Source: Chaetomium olivaceum (lineage: Eukaryota; Ascomycota; Sordariomycetes; Sordariales; Chaetomiaceae). Taken from it: a stretch of DNA of 64,000 nt. The stretch spans positions 1 to 64,000 of the forward strand of contig JAYWVB010000040.1 of NCBI GenBank assembly GCA_039881045.1. Reading direction: 5' to 3'. Under the pieces are notes generated by a model. That model ran no database searches. It saw only the letters and a list, made by a program, of their open reading frames with translations, and was not told the DNA's origin. The translations under genes were made by a program, and so were the position numbers. Positions 1-13,225 of this stretch are shown piece after piece. How positions within the stretch are numbered: position 1 is the first letter of the stretch; each line of letters opens with the position of its first letter.

Positions 1-3000
1 CACAATGCCACACAACTATTCCCGGGCCGTTATCAAACCAACGGCTTGCATCGGCCCACCCTTCTCCTCCTCGATGGTGTGCGAGCTGCAGGAAGTGACC
101 CACGTCGCCGGGTCGGTCGGTGAGAAAGATAAGGATATTCGTAGGCAGCTATGTACCTTACGCTTACCCCTTTACCCAGGCAGGGCCCGCGCCGAACTGC
201 ACCGTGAAAATGGCGGCAGCCCACACGTCATGTCACGTCACGGTTCGGGTCTCACGAGGCGGGCCACTCGGCAGCTTTTTCCCTTTTTTTTTTTTTTTTT
301 TTGTTTTTGTTCTGTTTCCTTCGCGCTGCAGCACGGCACAGCACGGTACTAGAGTGCGCTGCTACCCTCCCGGACACGGCCCGGCTGCAGCGAGAGATCT
401 TCTGGGCAGATTGGTACCGTACACCGTACCGTACCTACTGAGCCGGCTATGGGTTCCCTCCCCTCCCCCCCCCCAAACCTGGCTGTCGCACTGCGTCATG
501 CCGTTCAACCTCCGGGGGTGGGTGAGGAGATGGCGCGGGCTGGGACCTTGGCACCGGCTTCTGGCTGTCTGGTTGGGACTTTGCAGGAAAGGGTGTGGGT
601 GTATCTCTCGATGGGGAGACTTTGCGAGATTAGTTACGGGGTTTGATACGAGCGGTGGTTTTAAACAATGGCTCGGTAATTTCTTGAGCAAAGATGTGTG
701 GGCAAACACATCCCGTGGTCTGGGCCGCGCAGCGTCTTCTGACGGTTCGGCCAGAGGTACACTTCGGGACGGTCACCCGGCGAGCGCCGACAAGTCAGAT
801 ACAGCCTTACTGATAGTCAATGCCGTGTTACCCTCCCCCGGGACTTGAAGCTGCGGGCCCAGATCCGGTTTCGGATCCTGCGCTGGCGGTGCCACCGCGT
901 GTGGTGTACAGCGCCCCGGAGCCGGAGATCCGGGCCAGTCTGGCGTCTCCGGACTGACTCGAAGACAACAACAAGGCGGTCAGGTTGAGTCCACAGTCGG
1001 GTGGATCGTAGGGGGGAGGGCGGTGAGGGTGGTTGCAATTCCGAGCCAGAACGGGAGAAATAGAGCAGCGGGTAGACTAATATGCAGCTGTGTACGATAG
1101 TCGATGATGGGTCGATGATTGCCAAGTGGAGGCTGCAGTTTGCTGTCGCACGGCTCATGCAGACGATCTAGAATCTGCCACTCTGCCGTGGCCTGCTATC
1201 GGCATGCGAGTACAAATGGATGCGGGCATTCGTCCTGATGTGACATGGCCGGGGTAGGCAACGCCCCGTACCTAGTTTCCGTCTTGAGCAGTTTCATGCT
1301 CGGGTTTGTGGGAACCTTCGCGGCTATGAGGCAACGGTCGGGAAGTGACCTAGATGCCGATAACGAAACAACCTTGACGACGCTCCATAGCCACAGCTGT
1401 CAGGTCTTGCGCCGATGGTCCGATGATGGGCGTGTACTAGATATTGTTAGAAATCTCGGTGTAGTTTCGGTGTATCCGTTAGAGTAGCCACAGTTTCGGC
1501 TACTGGGTTGGCATTGGAAGAAAAACGAGACGTCTCAGTCGCCGAGAACAAGAGTACAAATGCCGGGCGAAGGCATGGTCTTTAACTAAACGATCCAACG
1601 GTTGGCAATAGCTGGAACACAAGTGCGTATGGAGCCGAACCAGATGTAGTTAGGTCGCCCTCTGCACGCCGTCAATGTTCGAATTGAGGCGGGCTCGGTT
1701 ATGCCCGCGTTGTTTCGTTTTCGCATTTACATAATAACTATGCACCAGTGGTTAGACAGTACGAGAAGAGGAGACTATGGCGGGGTCAAATAACCATGCC
1801 GACAGAGGCCTCATGAAAAGCAGGCAACTCAGTTATGAAGCTTGCGTAATGGGGGGCGGTGACGCGTTTTCAAGCTTGAAACTTCTTATTGGACCTTGCT
1901 CCGCAACTCCTGCGGAACCACAGTCAGACAGGAAGACAGACAGGCTTTTGGTAGGCTGCGCGGCTGCCGGGAAGAGAGCCCACTAAACGCGAAATCCGGT
2001 GCCGAGTTGCGGGTTGATGAGGGCACCGGTGAATGAGAACGGATATGTCGAGAGATCCGGGCGCGAGCCAAACGGAAGTGGGCCGGGCCAAAGAAGGGCT
2101 TCAACGAGACAGCCCGTCTGCGGGCTCGCCCCAGGCAACTGGTCCTGTTGTTTCCCGTGTGGGAGCGGGAGGGTGTTGGGCTGGTAGTTCCGTCACATCT
2201 CGCAATAACTAGACAAGCAGTAGTTCGCTCCAAAAAGCCAAGTAGGGTGCGAGTGCCGTGGGGGTGTGAGATGGCAATTGGCTGGATAGATATAGTCCTG
2301 ATGGTGGTGTGGTGGTGGAGCCCCGTTTGTGTAAGTGAGCTGGTTTGGTGTGTTGGAGACGGGCGGCCCGCATTCGAACTGGTTGGCTCCTAAATGCTCG
2401 GCGATATTGGGCGAGATGCTTCTCTCACAATTCATTTTATCTTGGGCTGTTTGCTCATTCTTTCGTCATTTCCCCCTCATCTTTCACATGGCCCAGCAGA
2501 GGGATTGAGATGGTCGCTCTGTTGATGTCAGGGTTGCATTTCGTTCGGTCCTACGGGAGTTGTCGGATGAAAGCTTTCGCTGAAAGTACGAGCACGAGCT
2601 AACAAAGTGGCAAAATGATCCTCCCACTCTCCGATAAGCTCCGAACATACCGGATGGTTTTGTTAAAAGCTGTGAATCTGGGGAATTCTCCACAAGCCAG
2701 ATAAGCATGCGTGGGTGGTCCCAGCCATGGTTGCAGGCTCATCGGTTGTTTTTTCGATGCTAGGATGTGATGAGCTGGAAACAGGCTGCGGGGCCACAAG
2801 GACCACGAGAAGGACCACAAGAAGGCGTCCACCATCCTCAGCTTGCAGGCCGACCACGGGGGGTGCAGCCAGTGGGCATCGGGGCTGTGACACATGTGCA
2901 TGCAGTGAATCCTAGACCAGACCACAGCTAGGGGCAGAAGCGAGAGCGGTGTGTTTTTGTTTGAAATGCCATGGCCCGTGTTACAGGTTAAGTGAGAAGT

Positions 3001-3900
3001 GAGTGGTTGTTTGTTGCTGCGGGTAAGTTCGATCTTGGATGGAACAAAACTTCCTGTGCATCGCTAGGCAACAAGAAGCCTCAGCTGCATTACCTGAGTG
3101 GCTGTCTTCAGGTACCGGGTTTGGCTTGGCGGGGCATGCTCCTCCCATCTCAGTGTCCCGCAGCCCGCCTCAGATCACCTTCACCCACCTTCCCAACTCA
3201 TCCAATCTAAATCCAAGACGAAGACCTCTTTTCTCCAGAGTAGGACCAAGCATTTCAACTCGCTGGTACTGTACCTTCCAAGATAGTAGGGTCCATTTTC
3301 AGGTTCTCGTCCGGATATTGGGGTCACGATAACTAAATCAAAATCGGTAAGTCGATTTCTTTTTTTCTTCTTTTTTTTTCCTTGCAGTTTTTGCAGTTTG
3401 CTCAAGGGAGGCAGAGAGAGATAAGACAAGTTAGCATCGCCATGGCCCCGAATGGCCCCGAATGGCCGTGAGGACACACACACTTACTATCCCGGAAGGG
3501 AAACCCCGGTGCAAATAATCACAGGGCTGGCCGCTTTCTCGGCCGGTCTCCTCCACTTAGGAGGACATCCATCGTGTGCATTGCAACACACGGATCTGTT
3601 TGAGGGGCTTTTTCCCTCACCGACTCCACCGGGGGGCTCAGGTCCCCTCTGACTCCTTCCGGGAGGGGCCGTCTCGGTTTTCAGTTTCTCTTTTTGCACT
3701 CTGGCAGATTGATGGCAGGGTGTCCAATTCGCTCGTTTGTCTCTTTCCACTGCTGACGCCCAAGCATTTCGTGCTGCACACCCTGCTGGCCGCAATTTTT
3801 TTTCCCTTGCTCTTGAGACACGAGCACCACGCCTGCCTGCCTGCCTGACTGTCTTCTTCCCCTTCCCTTCCCCTCCCTTCCCTCCTTCTCTTCCCTCAAC
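1..3900. other. Intergenic region, no gene recognised
   Basis: No open frame here has a recognisable domain, convincing introns or coding-like codon use. The stretch holds a 19-nt T run (284-302), short KpnI-like GGTACC/CCGTACC repeats near 411-436 and, near its right end, the pyrimidine-rich leader of the next gene (about 3843-3897). That C/T-rich tract ends three bases before the APRT start codon, as is typical of core promoters and 5' leaders of well-expressed fungal genes. The rest may be untranslated or regulatory DNA. Confidence 0.6.
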
Positions 3901-4585
3901 ATGAGCACTTCCGCCAACACTGCCCAATCTCTGGCGCAGACCAGCAAAGACCAGATCCCCACGACCTCTGTCGAAGCCGCCGTCCTGGCTAGCAGCACCA
4001 CCACCAATCCCAACGATGCCTCGCGAGGACAGCCCCCCGCCGCCGCCCCCGGTGCCTCCGAACTCGCCAGTACAAAGATAACTCTACTCGGCGCCCTCAA
4101 GCGCTTCCCAGACTTCCCGATCCCCGGCATTAACTTTATCGACATTCTCCCCTTGTTCCAGGACCCCGTCATCCATACTGCGCTGCTGCGCGCCCTCGAA
4201 CTCCAGGTCCTCGAGTTCGCCGAGCACTCGAAGCCTGATGTTGTAGTGGGGTTGGATGCGCGGGGCTTCCTGTTTGGGCCCTCGCTCGCTCTGCGTCTCA
4301 ATGCCAGCTTTGTGCCTGTCCGCAAGCAGGGCAAGATGCCCGGTCGTTGCGTAACAGCCACCTACGAAAAGGAGTACGGAACCGACTTTTTCCAAATGCA
4401 AGAGGGTGCGGTGAAACCCGGCCAGAAAGTGCTTGTGGTCGACGACATTATTGCTACTGGTGAGTGAATACATACCCAATCGCGACGTTCGTGCAAACCA
4501 CTGGCCTCAGATCAGCCAATCACCCAACCCCGCCACCTCGCCTCGTCCCGTTTTCCCACAACAAGCGGGGGTTTTTTTTTTTTTT

Positions 4586-4619
<34 letters not shown>

Positions 4620-4840
4620 TTTATCGGGCTGTTTTGCGGGAAAAAAAGAAGCCATGGTCAATTTCGCTGTGCATGAAGCTAACGTTGCATACAGGCGGCT
4701 CCGCTGCTGCTGCCGGCTCTCTCGTCAAGCAGTTGGGCGGTAATCTGATCGGTTATCTCTTCATTCTTGAGATCCCCTTCCTCGGCCGCTCCAAGCTCGA
4801 CGGTGTGCAGACGGTCACTCTTCTCGAAACGGACGAGTAA
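3901..4840 (+). CDS. Adenine phosphoribosyltransferase (purine salvage)
   Basis: This gene makes AMP from adenine and PRPP in the cytosol. The model is join(3901..4459, 4695..4840), 234 aa. The domain starts near residue 60 with a segment resembling the RSFPDFPxPGI(x)FxDI pattern of APRTs. It carries the GLDARGF substrate-binding segment and the PRPP-binding motif VLVVDDIIATGG near residues 176-187. The single intron (235 nt, GTGAGT...ACAG) splits the last Gly codons of that motif, and splicing joins them in frame, which confirms the model. The first about 55 residues are an Ala/Ser/Pro/Thr-rich extension that ordinary APRTs of 170-190 aa lack. The ATG at 3901 is preceded by a long C/T tract, which supports this start. 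Translation from a later ATG cannot give a full domain. The yeast equivalent is APT1. Confidence 0.93.
4460..4694 (+). other. APRT intron with long poly-T tract
   Basis: The donor is GTGAGT and the acceptor ACAG. The intron contains T runs of 14 (4572-4585) and 32 (4587-4618) separated by one G. It is the longest intron resolved in this window; most others are 41-110 nt. The T tract is far from the acceptor, so it is not simply the polypyrimidine tract. Confidence 0.85.
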
Positions 4841-5801
4841 AACCGACATTTGTTGTGTGCTCAAGCCGACCATACCGCCCTTTCCCACTCTCGATTTCAT
4901 GCCGCCTAATTCGCCCGCACCGATTTTCAACAACATATTTAGGCCTAAGAACCACAGCCTGGTTAATGATGGTGGGCGGGAAGCCAGGGCTCGGTGGGCT
5001 AGGCTTTGCGTTTTTCGTTTTCACTACTACAATTGGGTTGGGATTGAAATCCCTTTAATGGACGGGGGTACTAAGACAGGGGGAGGCGGTTGACTCTGTC
5101 AGGCGTTGGGGTTATCAAAAGTTCGAGAGGGTCAATTGGCCCTGGGGTGGAATCAAGTCGCTGGGCCACCGGGACCTGCATGATAGACGCGGCATGTCTC
5201 CTAGGCTACGTCAGCTTAATTGATCTCCGTTGGGCACACTCGTGAGCGTACAAGAACCGTGCAGAATGTGCTGTACGAAGTACGGCAGTGACGACAGCGG
5301 CGAGGACCTTGAGGACCCAAACTTCATGTGACACATCCCGATCACGGACCGAATTCTAAGCCCGCTGCTCATTGCTATGTCCTCTAAATCAAAGTCAACC
5401 AAGCTGTATACAACTCTATCATGAATCTTTTTCACACGGCCTATCCCAAACCGACATGCTCGCATGCCCTGACTGTGACAACCTCCCTCTATATAAACAA
5501 ACCAAGAGATAGACACACAAAAAGCACCAAGCAACCACCAACTCTCCCCAGCAGCTATCCATCTATCATCCATCCATCCATCCATCCATCCATCCATCCA
5601 TCCATCCATCCATCCATCCATCCATCCATCCATCCATCCATCCATCCACCACCAACCCACCAACCAACTCAACTCAACCAAGCCCTCATCCCTCATTCCT
5701 CATCCCCCGTCCAAAAAAACCTCACCACTCCCCCCCATCCTCCCCCTCATCCACGATGATATTCCCCACTCTCACCCCCTGACTCTCAATAAAATACCGC
5801 C
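4841..5801. other. Convergent spacer between APRT and GH47 genes
   Basis: This is the shared 3' region of two convergent genes. It contains the ATCC microsatellite listed separately. Apparent ORFs in it are translations of that repeat. No RNA gene was seen. Confidence 0.6.
5567..5648. repeat. (ATCC)n microsatellite, about 20 units
   Basis: Uninterrupted tandem CATC/ATCC units run for about 80 bp in the spacer about 150 bp beyond the stop codon of the minus-strand GH47 gene. They probably fall in or near its 3' UTR or terminator region. The repeat creates spurious open frames on both strands (Pro-Ser-Ile-His on +, Trp-Met-Asp-Gly on -). Confidence 0.95.
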
Positions 5802-8800
5802 TCACCAACCCCCCCTCTTGGCCGCCCTCAGCTGCTGGTACACCGTCTCGCCGCCGCCCACCATCACCATCGCGAGCGGGTTGCGCCGCGGGATGCCGCC
5901 GCGGGAGCGCTGCACCTCGTCTAGCAGGGGGCGGACGAGGCCAACGCCGGGACCGTCGTGGTCGTCGTCCGAGACGATGATGACGAGCTGCAGGGCGCGC
6001 GGCGAGGGCGGGAAGGCGGGTATCTGGGAGAGTTTGTGCGAGAAGGAACAGCCGCCGCGGCGGAGGAGCAGGATTTGGTGGTTGCGCGGGATGGAGGCGT
6101 CGGGGAGGGGGGTGGAGTCAGCGTTGGAGTTGGAGTTGGAGTTGTCGGGGTCGGAGCCGCATGCGTCGCCCGCTGCGTAGATGGTTTTCCAGGGGAAGGC
6201 GGCTTCGGGGACGGGGCCGAAGGGTGGCGTGCGCGGCGGGATGCTGTTGCTGCTGCTGCTGCTGCTGCCTGTGTCCGGGAGGGGGGCGGCGCCGACGCCG
6301 GTGGGGGTTACGGCGGTTGTGTTGATGACGAGGTTGAAGGGGAGCGAGGCGCCGCCGCCGGTGCCGATGTTGATGCCGATGCTTGGGAGGGAGGTGGGGA
6401 GTTGGATGTCAAGGGATGCGGTTATGCGGCTGAAGAGGGATTTGACGAGGGAGCCGAGGTCGGTGAGGGCGTCGGCGGAATGTTCGGCGTCTTGTAGGGA
6501 TTCGACGTGGTGTTCATCATCGCCGTCTTGGGGGGCGTGATGGCTGTTTGTCTCTTCTGTGTCGTTGCCGAGGAGGTCGACTTGGTGGAGATGTTGGAGC
6601 TTGACCATGACAGGGTCGCGGACCAGGTTGAACCTAGGGTCTGAGATCTCGCCGAGGATGGATCGGTCAAAGACAATGGACTCATCGCGGCCCAAGGGAA
6701 CACCGTTAACCTTGTTGACTCGCCATTCTCGCTCAAGGCTTTCCTCGAGGCGCATGGTTATTTTCAAGCCGGACAGGCTGGTAACACGGATACGGTCTGC
6801 ACTCAGACGCTCCAGGTTCTGGTTCCCTAGCATAAAGTTGAAGGCGCTTCCGCCCGCCGCTTGCCCGGCGTTCGATGAGAACTCCAGAATGAGCTCTGCC
6901 GGGTGGTTGACTCTGGCGCAGATACCGTTGCTAGGCATCAGTTCGGCCGGGAGTGTCCAGGGATATAGCGTAAAGTTAGATCTAGCCATATGCTGACCGG
7001 ACATTTGCCCGCCGTCGACAGTGAGTGGTGAGGTGGACAGCAAATGCAGATCCAGCATGCGTGCAGGGTGGTAGACGTCGTCTCTGGCGGCAATGACAGA
7101 GCCGGATAGAGGAGTCGTGGCAGGGCGTGGAGGACACGAGTTGGTGAACGCATCGTCCTGGTGAATGGTCAATTCTTTCCGATTGGGTCTCGCGGGTGGA
7201 TGTCTGTCCCCCGTCACAACCGTGGGAATGATCAGAGGATGACCCTCGGTCGTGAAAACGTATGCGCCGTCGAATGCGTTTAGGGGGTGTCGGTCATCGT
7301 AGAGTAGATACATGTACTTGGCGGTCTCCCCGAGGAAGAAGCTCTCCATACGATCACTCTTCTCCCCATCCAGGACATTTTGGAGCCCCGCCCAGCCGCA
7401 TGGGGTCCAGCACCGTCTCCTGATATCCCGCTGCACCATCTCGCCGACATAGAGGTACCAGGGATCTTTGGTGGCGCGGTATAGATGGTACGTGGACTCG
7501 ATGAATTCCGGGCGCAGCGGCCACCAGCCAAGACCGCCTTCGACCGTCTTCTCCCGCATGGACCATCTTTCTGGGAGGGCGGCATAACGTGTCCAGATGG
7601 CAGTGTAGAGCAGGTTCGTTTCGACAGCCTCATCCACCTCGCCGGCGAGAACTAGGAGCCCCGAATAGTATGCGCCGAGGCTATCCACCCAGTTGGACGC
7701 CAGTGAGCCGGTCCAGAGGTTGACATTTTCATAGTGGGGATGGTCGCGGTCGCTGTACAGATGCCGCTTGATGGATGCGTGTGCGTGGTGCCAGGCCTCT
7801 AGGAACGAGTCGGGAGAGTTCTCGGCGTCACTTAACGGAGGGAAAAGTGTGTTTGGGTCCATCCACTCGCCGCCATGGTTCGGCCGGGCCACTGTCCGGT
7901 TAGGGAGTTCGTGGCCCGAGAGCAAGATGTGGGATTTAAGGGCATACTCGAAGAAGCTGTCGGCGCCCGCGCCGATCACGGCATAGGAACCTATCCAATT
8001 CCCCTGCTCAGCGTCAACCCCCGCCCCAATCAGGCCTATCTGGCTCTTCCTATACCACACAGCCCAGAACGCCCTTTTTGCCAGCTGCTCAAACCGGGGG
8101 TCACCAGTAAGACGGCTGAGGACGGTAAACTCCAACACCAACGACCCCGCGCCGGCACTGCACGTCTCGGTGATCTCAGGCGGGCCATCAGCCGTCCCGG
8201 CTGCACCATCACCATGCAGAGGTGAGTTGGTGTAGAACGGGATGCCATGGCGAAGGTTGACGCGCGGATACGGCATGCCTGTTTTGGTGTAGAAGGCGGG
8301 GAGGAGTCTCTGACCCAAGTCCTGGGCCAGTCTCAGCAGTTGGCCATCATACGTGAAACCATTCGGCCAAGCAACGGGACGGGGCTTCAGGAGGTCGTCG
8401 CCGGGCCGGCGCGGCTCGTAGCCCGTGATGGGTAGGGCACCAATGGCGAAGAGATGGGCACTGAGAAGACCGCCAAGACCACGAATAACCGTCTCAAACA
8501 CCTGCACCTTGCTGTCGACATCGAAGCCGCGCCCGCGTAGGCCCATACCCGAGAGGCCAGGGGTGCCGTCGCCGTACTGCTCGACCAGGGCCGCCACGCC
8601 GGTTTGGAAATCGCTCAACGCCTTGGAGCCCGTATTGCCATCCTCGGAGGGAGCAGATGCGAGGATGGCCAAGGTAGACAGGCTGTCGATAAGCGTGAGC
8701 GAGTAGTTGCCCAGCACGTCATTAAGCTCGACGTTCCGCGGGTTCTTGGCGTCCCGAGAAAGCGGAGTGCAAGACACCGGACGAAGCTAATGTTGGCGGG

Positions 8801-9052
8801 TTAGCGGCTTGGTCTGGAGTCGGCAGAAGATAAAACCATACCTCATCCTCGGGAAAGGCAATATTCATGTAATTGTCAAAACCGTGGTAGAACATGTCGA
8901 CGGTCTCCCGTCGGAGCTCCCTCACACGGTCCGGACGCATAGCCGCAGCCGCGGGCCAATGGCCTAAGCAGCAGCAGCAGATCAAAAGAAGGAGACATCC
9001 GAGAAAGGCAGTCCAATTGCGCCGATGACGGACCCCGGAGGCCGGGGGTCAT
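5802..9052 (-). CDS. GH47 ER degradation-enhancing alpha-mannosidase (EDEM/Htm1-like)
   Basis: This protein probably trims mannose from misfolded glycoproteins in the ER lumen to mark them for ERAD. Exon 2 is 8786..5802. A 55-nt intron (8787-8841, GTATGG...TTAG) joins it in frame to exon 1, which encodes [17 protein letters not shown]47 hallmarks are [19 protein letters not shown], the [18 protein letters not shown] acid-containing segment, and a Thr-Glu-Gly-His-Pro calcium-site end. A C-terminal protease-associated (PA) domain with an [13 protein letters not shown] core follows a Ser/Asn-rich linker, as in EDEM3-type and fungal Htm1 enzymes. Exon 1 contains a clear hydrophobic signal segment ([16 protein letters not shown]), but it has no in-frame ATG. 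The ATG at 9052 is out of frame by one base in a five-C run (9044-9048 on +). Removing one C would give about 1064 aa. Otherwise translation would start at Met 8940 without a signal peptide. Confidence 0.9.
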
Positions 9053-12016
9053 TGATGGCCGGGCCGGGGCTGAATCGGGAGCGGAAGCCATGTTCGGCGG
9101 CCAACGAGCGGCAGTCCATGCCGACAGGGCATCACCTCGGAAGGAAAACCGAACGCCACATGTGTGTTTGCCGAAAAAGCGCCGATTCGGTTCGGCGGGA
9201 GTGGCAGCGGGAGTGGCAAGTGGGCGTACAAAGCCAGCTCTGGGTTTGTGGTTATTTCAAATTGTTGTTGCCGATGTGGCAGTTCGAGAAGCACGCCTTG
9301 GCATCAGCAGCGAATTCCATGCACGCCCTGCCCTGGCAGCCTGGAAGGTGAAGCTGTCCTCTGCTGAGTCCCACTTTTCCCGTTGCTTGGCGCCGGGATG
9401 GCGGCATGTCACCGCCGTTGCGGGTCCGGGGAAGTTGACCATCAGGGTTTTGTGCATTAACATCATCAAACCGATTCCAAATCCAAATCCAAATTCAAAT
9501 CAAAAAACCTGCAGGCTCCCGAATGTCAACCGGCCACAATCCTGGAGTATGGACTAATCGTGTTTGTCTCTCAGCTAATGCCGCAGTTACATCACGGCTG
9601 GGATAATGCGGAACGCGCGCCTCCTCCACCAGTCTTTCTTCCCGCGGCACGCAGATCCGAGTTATCAAAGTCTGGAGGCTCGATGCGGTCCAATTAGCCC
9701 AGCTGCAGCTTGCATGGCATGGTGTTGTGCAGCCGCCAACCACGCTCTTCAAAATTGTTAGACCATTTCCCAAGTTGCCTCACGCACAGTGTTTTTCAAG
9801 TCTTCTGCAAGCAAGATGGATCCAGCTCCGTTATCCTCCAGTTAAGCCACCGTTCATGCTCGAAGTCACAGTGACCTGAGCAACCCCATCACCGGCTTCT
9901 TTAGGCACCACTTTCAAAACCTTTTTACTCTTCGGCCGCGATCACAAGCCGAATTCTATGGCCAACTGAAGTTTGCTGTTCGTTCTACCCAACAATTTGG
10001 CCGCCAATGGAAGCCAAGAAAGGAATTGGCATGAACGCTAAGTTTCATCGTTCTTGGTACGGCCGAGGGGAAGGAACCACAAACCACAACCGGTCAAGAC
10101 ATCACATAACTAACCTACCTCAACATGCAGGTCCACGGGATGGACAGCGCGGCAGAATTCTATTAGCCGCGCCCAACAGTGAGCGGGCGCAAACTGTCAA
10201 AGAGTCGACCCCGGGTGGCTGCATCCGTCCTCCTCGCAGATACGCCCGTCTCCATACTGTGTGATGCTCGCCACGCCCGCCCATCTTTGCCCAGAAGAGG
10301 TGCCCACGACGGATCGATCCTCGTCGAGAAGCAATTGCCACTTTTAATTTAACAGACGTGTCATGCAGTGCCATCGCGTAGTCGTCATGTCTCTCCAATT
10401 ACCCGAGATGACCGACGCCTTGCCATCAATTTATCGGCCGCACCGAGCTCGATTCCGGGTTGCACGAGCGGGATGCACCTTTCTGTAGCCCGAAATGAGA
10501 TGCAGCGTGCCGTGATGCCGGCGTGGTAGGGCTGTTTGTCGGCCTTCCGACCGTCGTGAGCCGCAACCAACACCAGGGGGCTGGATTCTTCAGCCTCGAC
10601 TTTTGACGTCCACCAACTTGGCCCAACGGTGCGAAAGGCAAGCACTTTCAAAGGCGGTTTCAACCCTTCACATGAAACATTCCATCCTACCGATTGAAAA
10701 ACAGTTGGAGGTGAAGGCAGATGCCGTCGTGCCTTCGATATCAACAACTACAAAGCAAAACAAACGCTTGCCGCCAACCCATCTCGTCGTATTTACGGCG
10801 GGCTCGAACAACCACGAGCACGACCAACCGGAAGACTCCCCATACCAACTACGACCACTCTGAGTTAGGTCGTTCATGCACTTGCCGCCAGCCTAGGCAT
10901 ATCAAAGCGACACAAACATCCCGACCCCTCGCCGCGGTGTTAAGGGGAGCCCTATTTCGGCGGTTGAGAAAGATATGTCAGCGGGCTTGTCGGGTTGATT
11001 GTTGATTTTCTTTCCGCCCCTGCGGCCGACCTCCGCGTTCCCCAGCGATCTGCGGGGTAACGAGGAAGCAATGTTTGCTCCTCTCCAGTTATTCGGTATG
11101 ACCGTGAAGTTCCTGGCCCCGGTTAGTGTAGTTATGTATTTCTTTTTCCCCCAACTTGCAAAAAGACAAAACAATCAACAACACAAAAATCCCAAATAAA
11201 CCCGAAATTCGCAATGTTGGGTGACCTGCCGAACCGGTTGGCGGCAGCGCGCATAACATTGCCCCTTGCAGCGCGATTGCTTGCAGTTCCGTTCCATGTG
11301 GGGTTCTTTTGGCTGTTGGTGTTTCTCTCTTGTCTGTCTTTCCCGGTCCGAACCCTGGAACGCAAGCGGCCGCATGAGCCTCTCGGTCACTTGATTGCGC
11401 ACGTGCAATCCTCGTTGCAGTGCAGAGGGAAGGAAAGCTCGGAAGACCCCGGTTGGCTCAGGTACGGCCAGGGCCCCACTTCTTTGCTTGGCTTTGCTTT
11501 GCTTTGCTTGACATGGGGAGATGGAGATGTTCGCTGCTTGTGCCTAGGTTCGGAGTTCTCTCTCAGCTCAGCGCATCAGCGCGGTCTTTTTCGTCCGAAG
11601 CTTCTCGCAAATAACTATCGATGTCTTGGTTAGATTGATTCTGCGATGCCCGGTGTTTGGCTTGCTTCTTTCTGATTGTTTTGCTATATTTGTCCCTTGG
11701 AGCGAAAGCAGGCAGCACGTGCGTAACGTCGTACTGCGATCTCCAGAAGTTCCGAATTGGTCTTGTTTCCAGGCTGGAACATTGTGTAACGAATTACGGG
11801 AATGCCTGCCCGGGGTTATCCATGCTTGGCAACCTAGGATGAGGTTTCGGCGTTTGGTTGAATTGCGATCGAGTTGCGATGTTGCGATCGGTTGCCTGGC
11901 AGCCTGGAACGGGTGGTCCCCGAATGCGAATCCGCAAGAAGGGTAGGCTCAGGTAGGCTCAGGTTTCCAGATCCCCGATCGGGCGGGTGGATTACACAGA
12001 AACAAGTTCTCCCTCC

Positions 12017-12038
12017 GTCGTTCGTTCGTTCGTTCGTT
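12017..12038. repeat. (GTTC)n microsatellite
   Basis: About five tandem TTCG/GTTC units lie in non-coding DNA. Confidence 0.85.
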
Positions 12039-13225
12039 TCACACATGGGCGCACACACGATCTCGGTGTGCGCGGGATCAGACACAGTCAGAATCAATCA
12101 ATCAGCGTTTGGGTATTCGTAAAACAAGAGCGTTTACCCCATTCGGACTTGGGACCTTACTGCGTATGGCTGCAAGTCTCGATCGGATCTCACTACATAA
12201 CTAAGCTACGGGATTACGAACGAATCCCACCCCGCGCCGACCGAGACGCGGGATCTTGAGGATGCATCTCTCCAGACTTCTGCAACTTGCTTGTGGCGCA
12301 GTCGTCGTGCGTTATGGTTACATGCGGGACCGGGGATCTGGGATCTCGGAGGATTCAGCATCGGCGTGGCTTTGCTGCCGCTCAGGCACCATCGCCATGG
12401 TCTCACTGCCAAGCCTTGAACCGGAAAGTTGCTGTGCTGAGTTTCGTTTGGCTTTGTGTGTGTGTACATTTTCCCCGAAGGAGCAAACAAATACCTACGG
12501 CGGTAAACAGGTCGCAGAGCAAAAGTCGGACGAAACATGTTTTAAAAAAGTCCGCGGTTTTCCATTTCTTTCATGACAGGCGATACCTGATGCCTGACCT
12601 GAGATTATACGTTCCGAGCCATGGCTTTTTTGCCTCCCAGAACGGGAAATAAAAGACAGGGGAGCTTCTCTTGCTTCGCCGCACCGTAAAATGACATTCT
12701 GTGAGATGGATGACGGATCCCGTCGAGAAACTGAGAAGGACTCGACTCCGAAACACCAGCGCGCCCCGCCGCCGAACTTCGCCGTAATCACTTAGCCCCA
12801 CCGGAAATGGTAACGTTAAAGGAAAGGCGGAACGGGATTGATGAGAGATACTCGAAAGAAAAGGAAGGTGTAACAGACAGAGACACAGATGGATGGAGAG
12901 AGAGAGAGAGAGAAAACAGGGAGGCTGCGCGAGCAGGTAGTTATTTCTTTGCCTTGCAGTGTTGCAATATAGAAAATAAAAAAGATGAAGGAATGAATGA
13001 AAAGGGTAACTTTGACTTTGAGATCGACGAGAAGGAAACAGAAACGATGATGACGATGCTGGTAAAAATACAGGATTACCGCCCCCAAAACCCAGAACCA
13101 GAGCCACCCACCCAAAAACCAAAAAAAAAGTCAGGTTGCCCTGATTACCCAGCCCCCGTCATTCTTGTTTCTTGTACCTTCGCCCTGGTGGCTGTGCCTG
13201 CCATGTGTCTCGTCATTATCCTTGC

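Noticed and set aside
5421..5759. Pro-Ser-Ile-His repeat protein on the plus strand
   Set aside because: It is the translation of the ATCC microsatellite.
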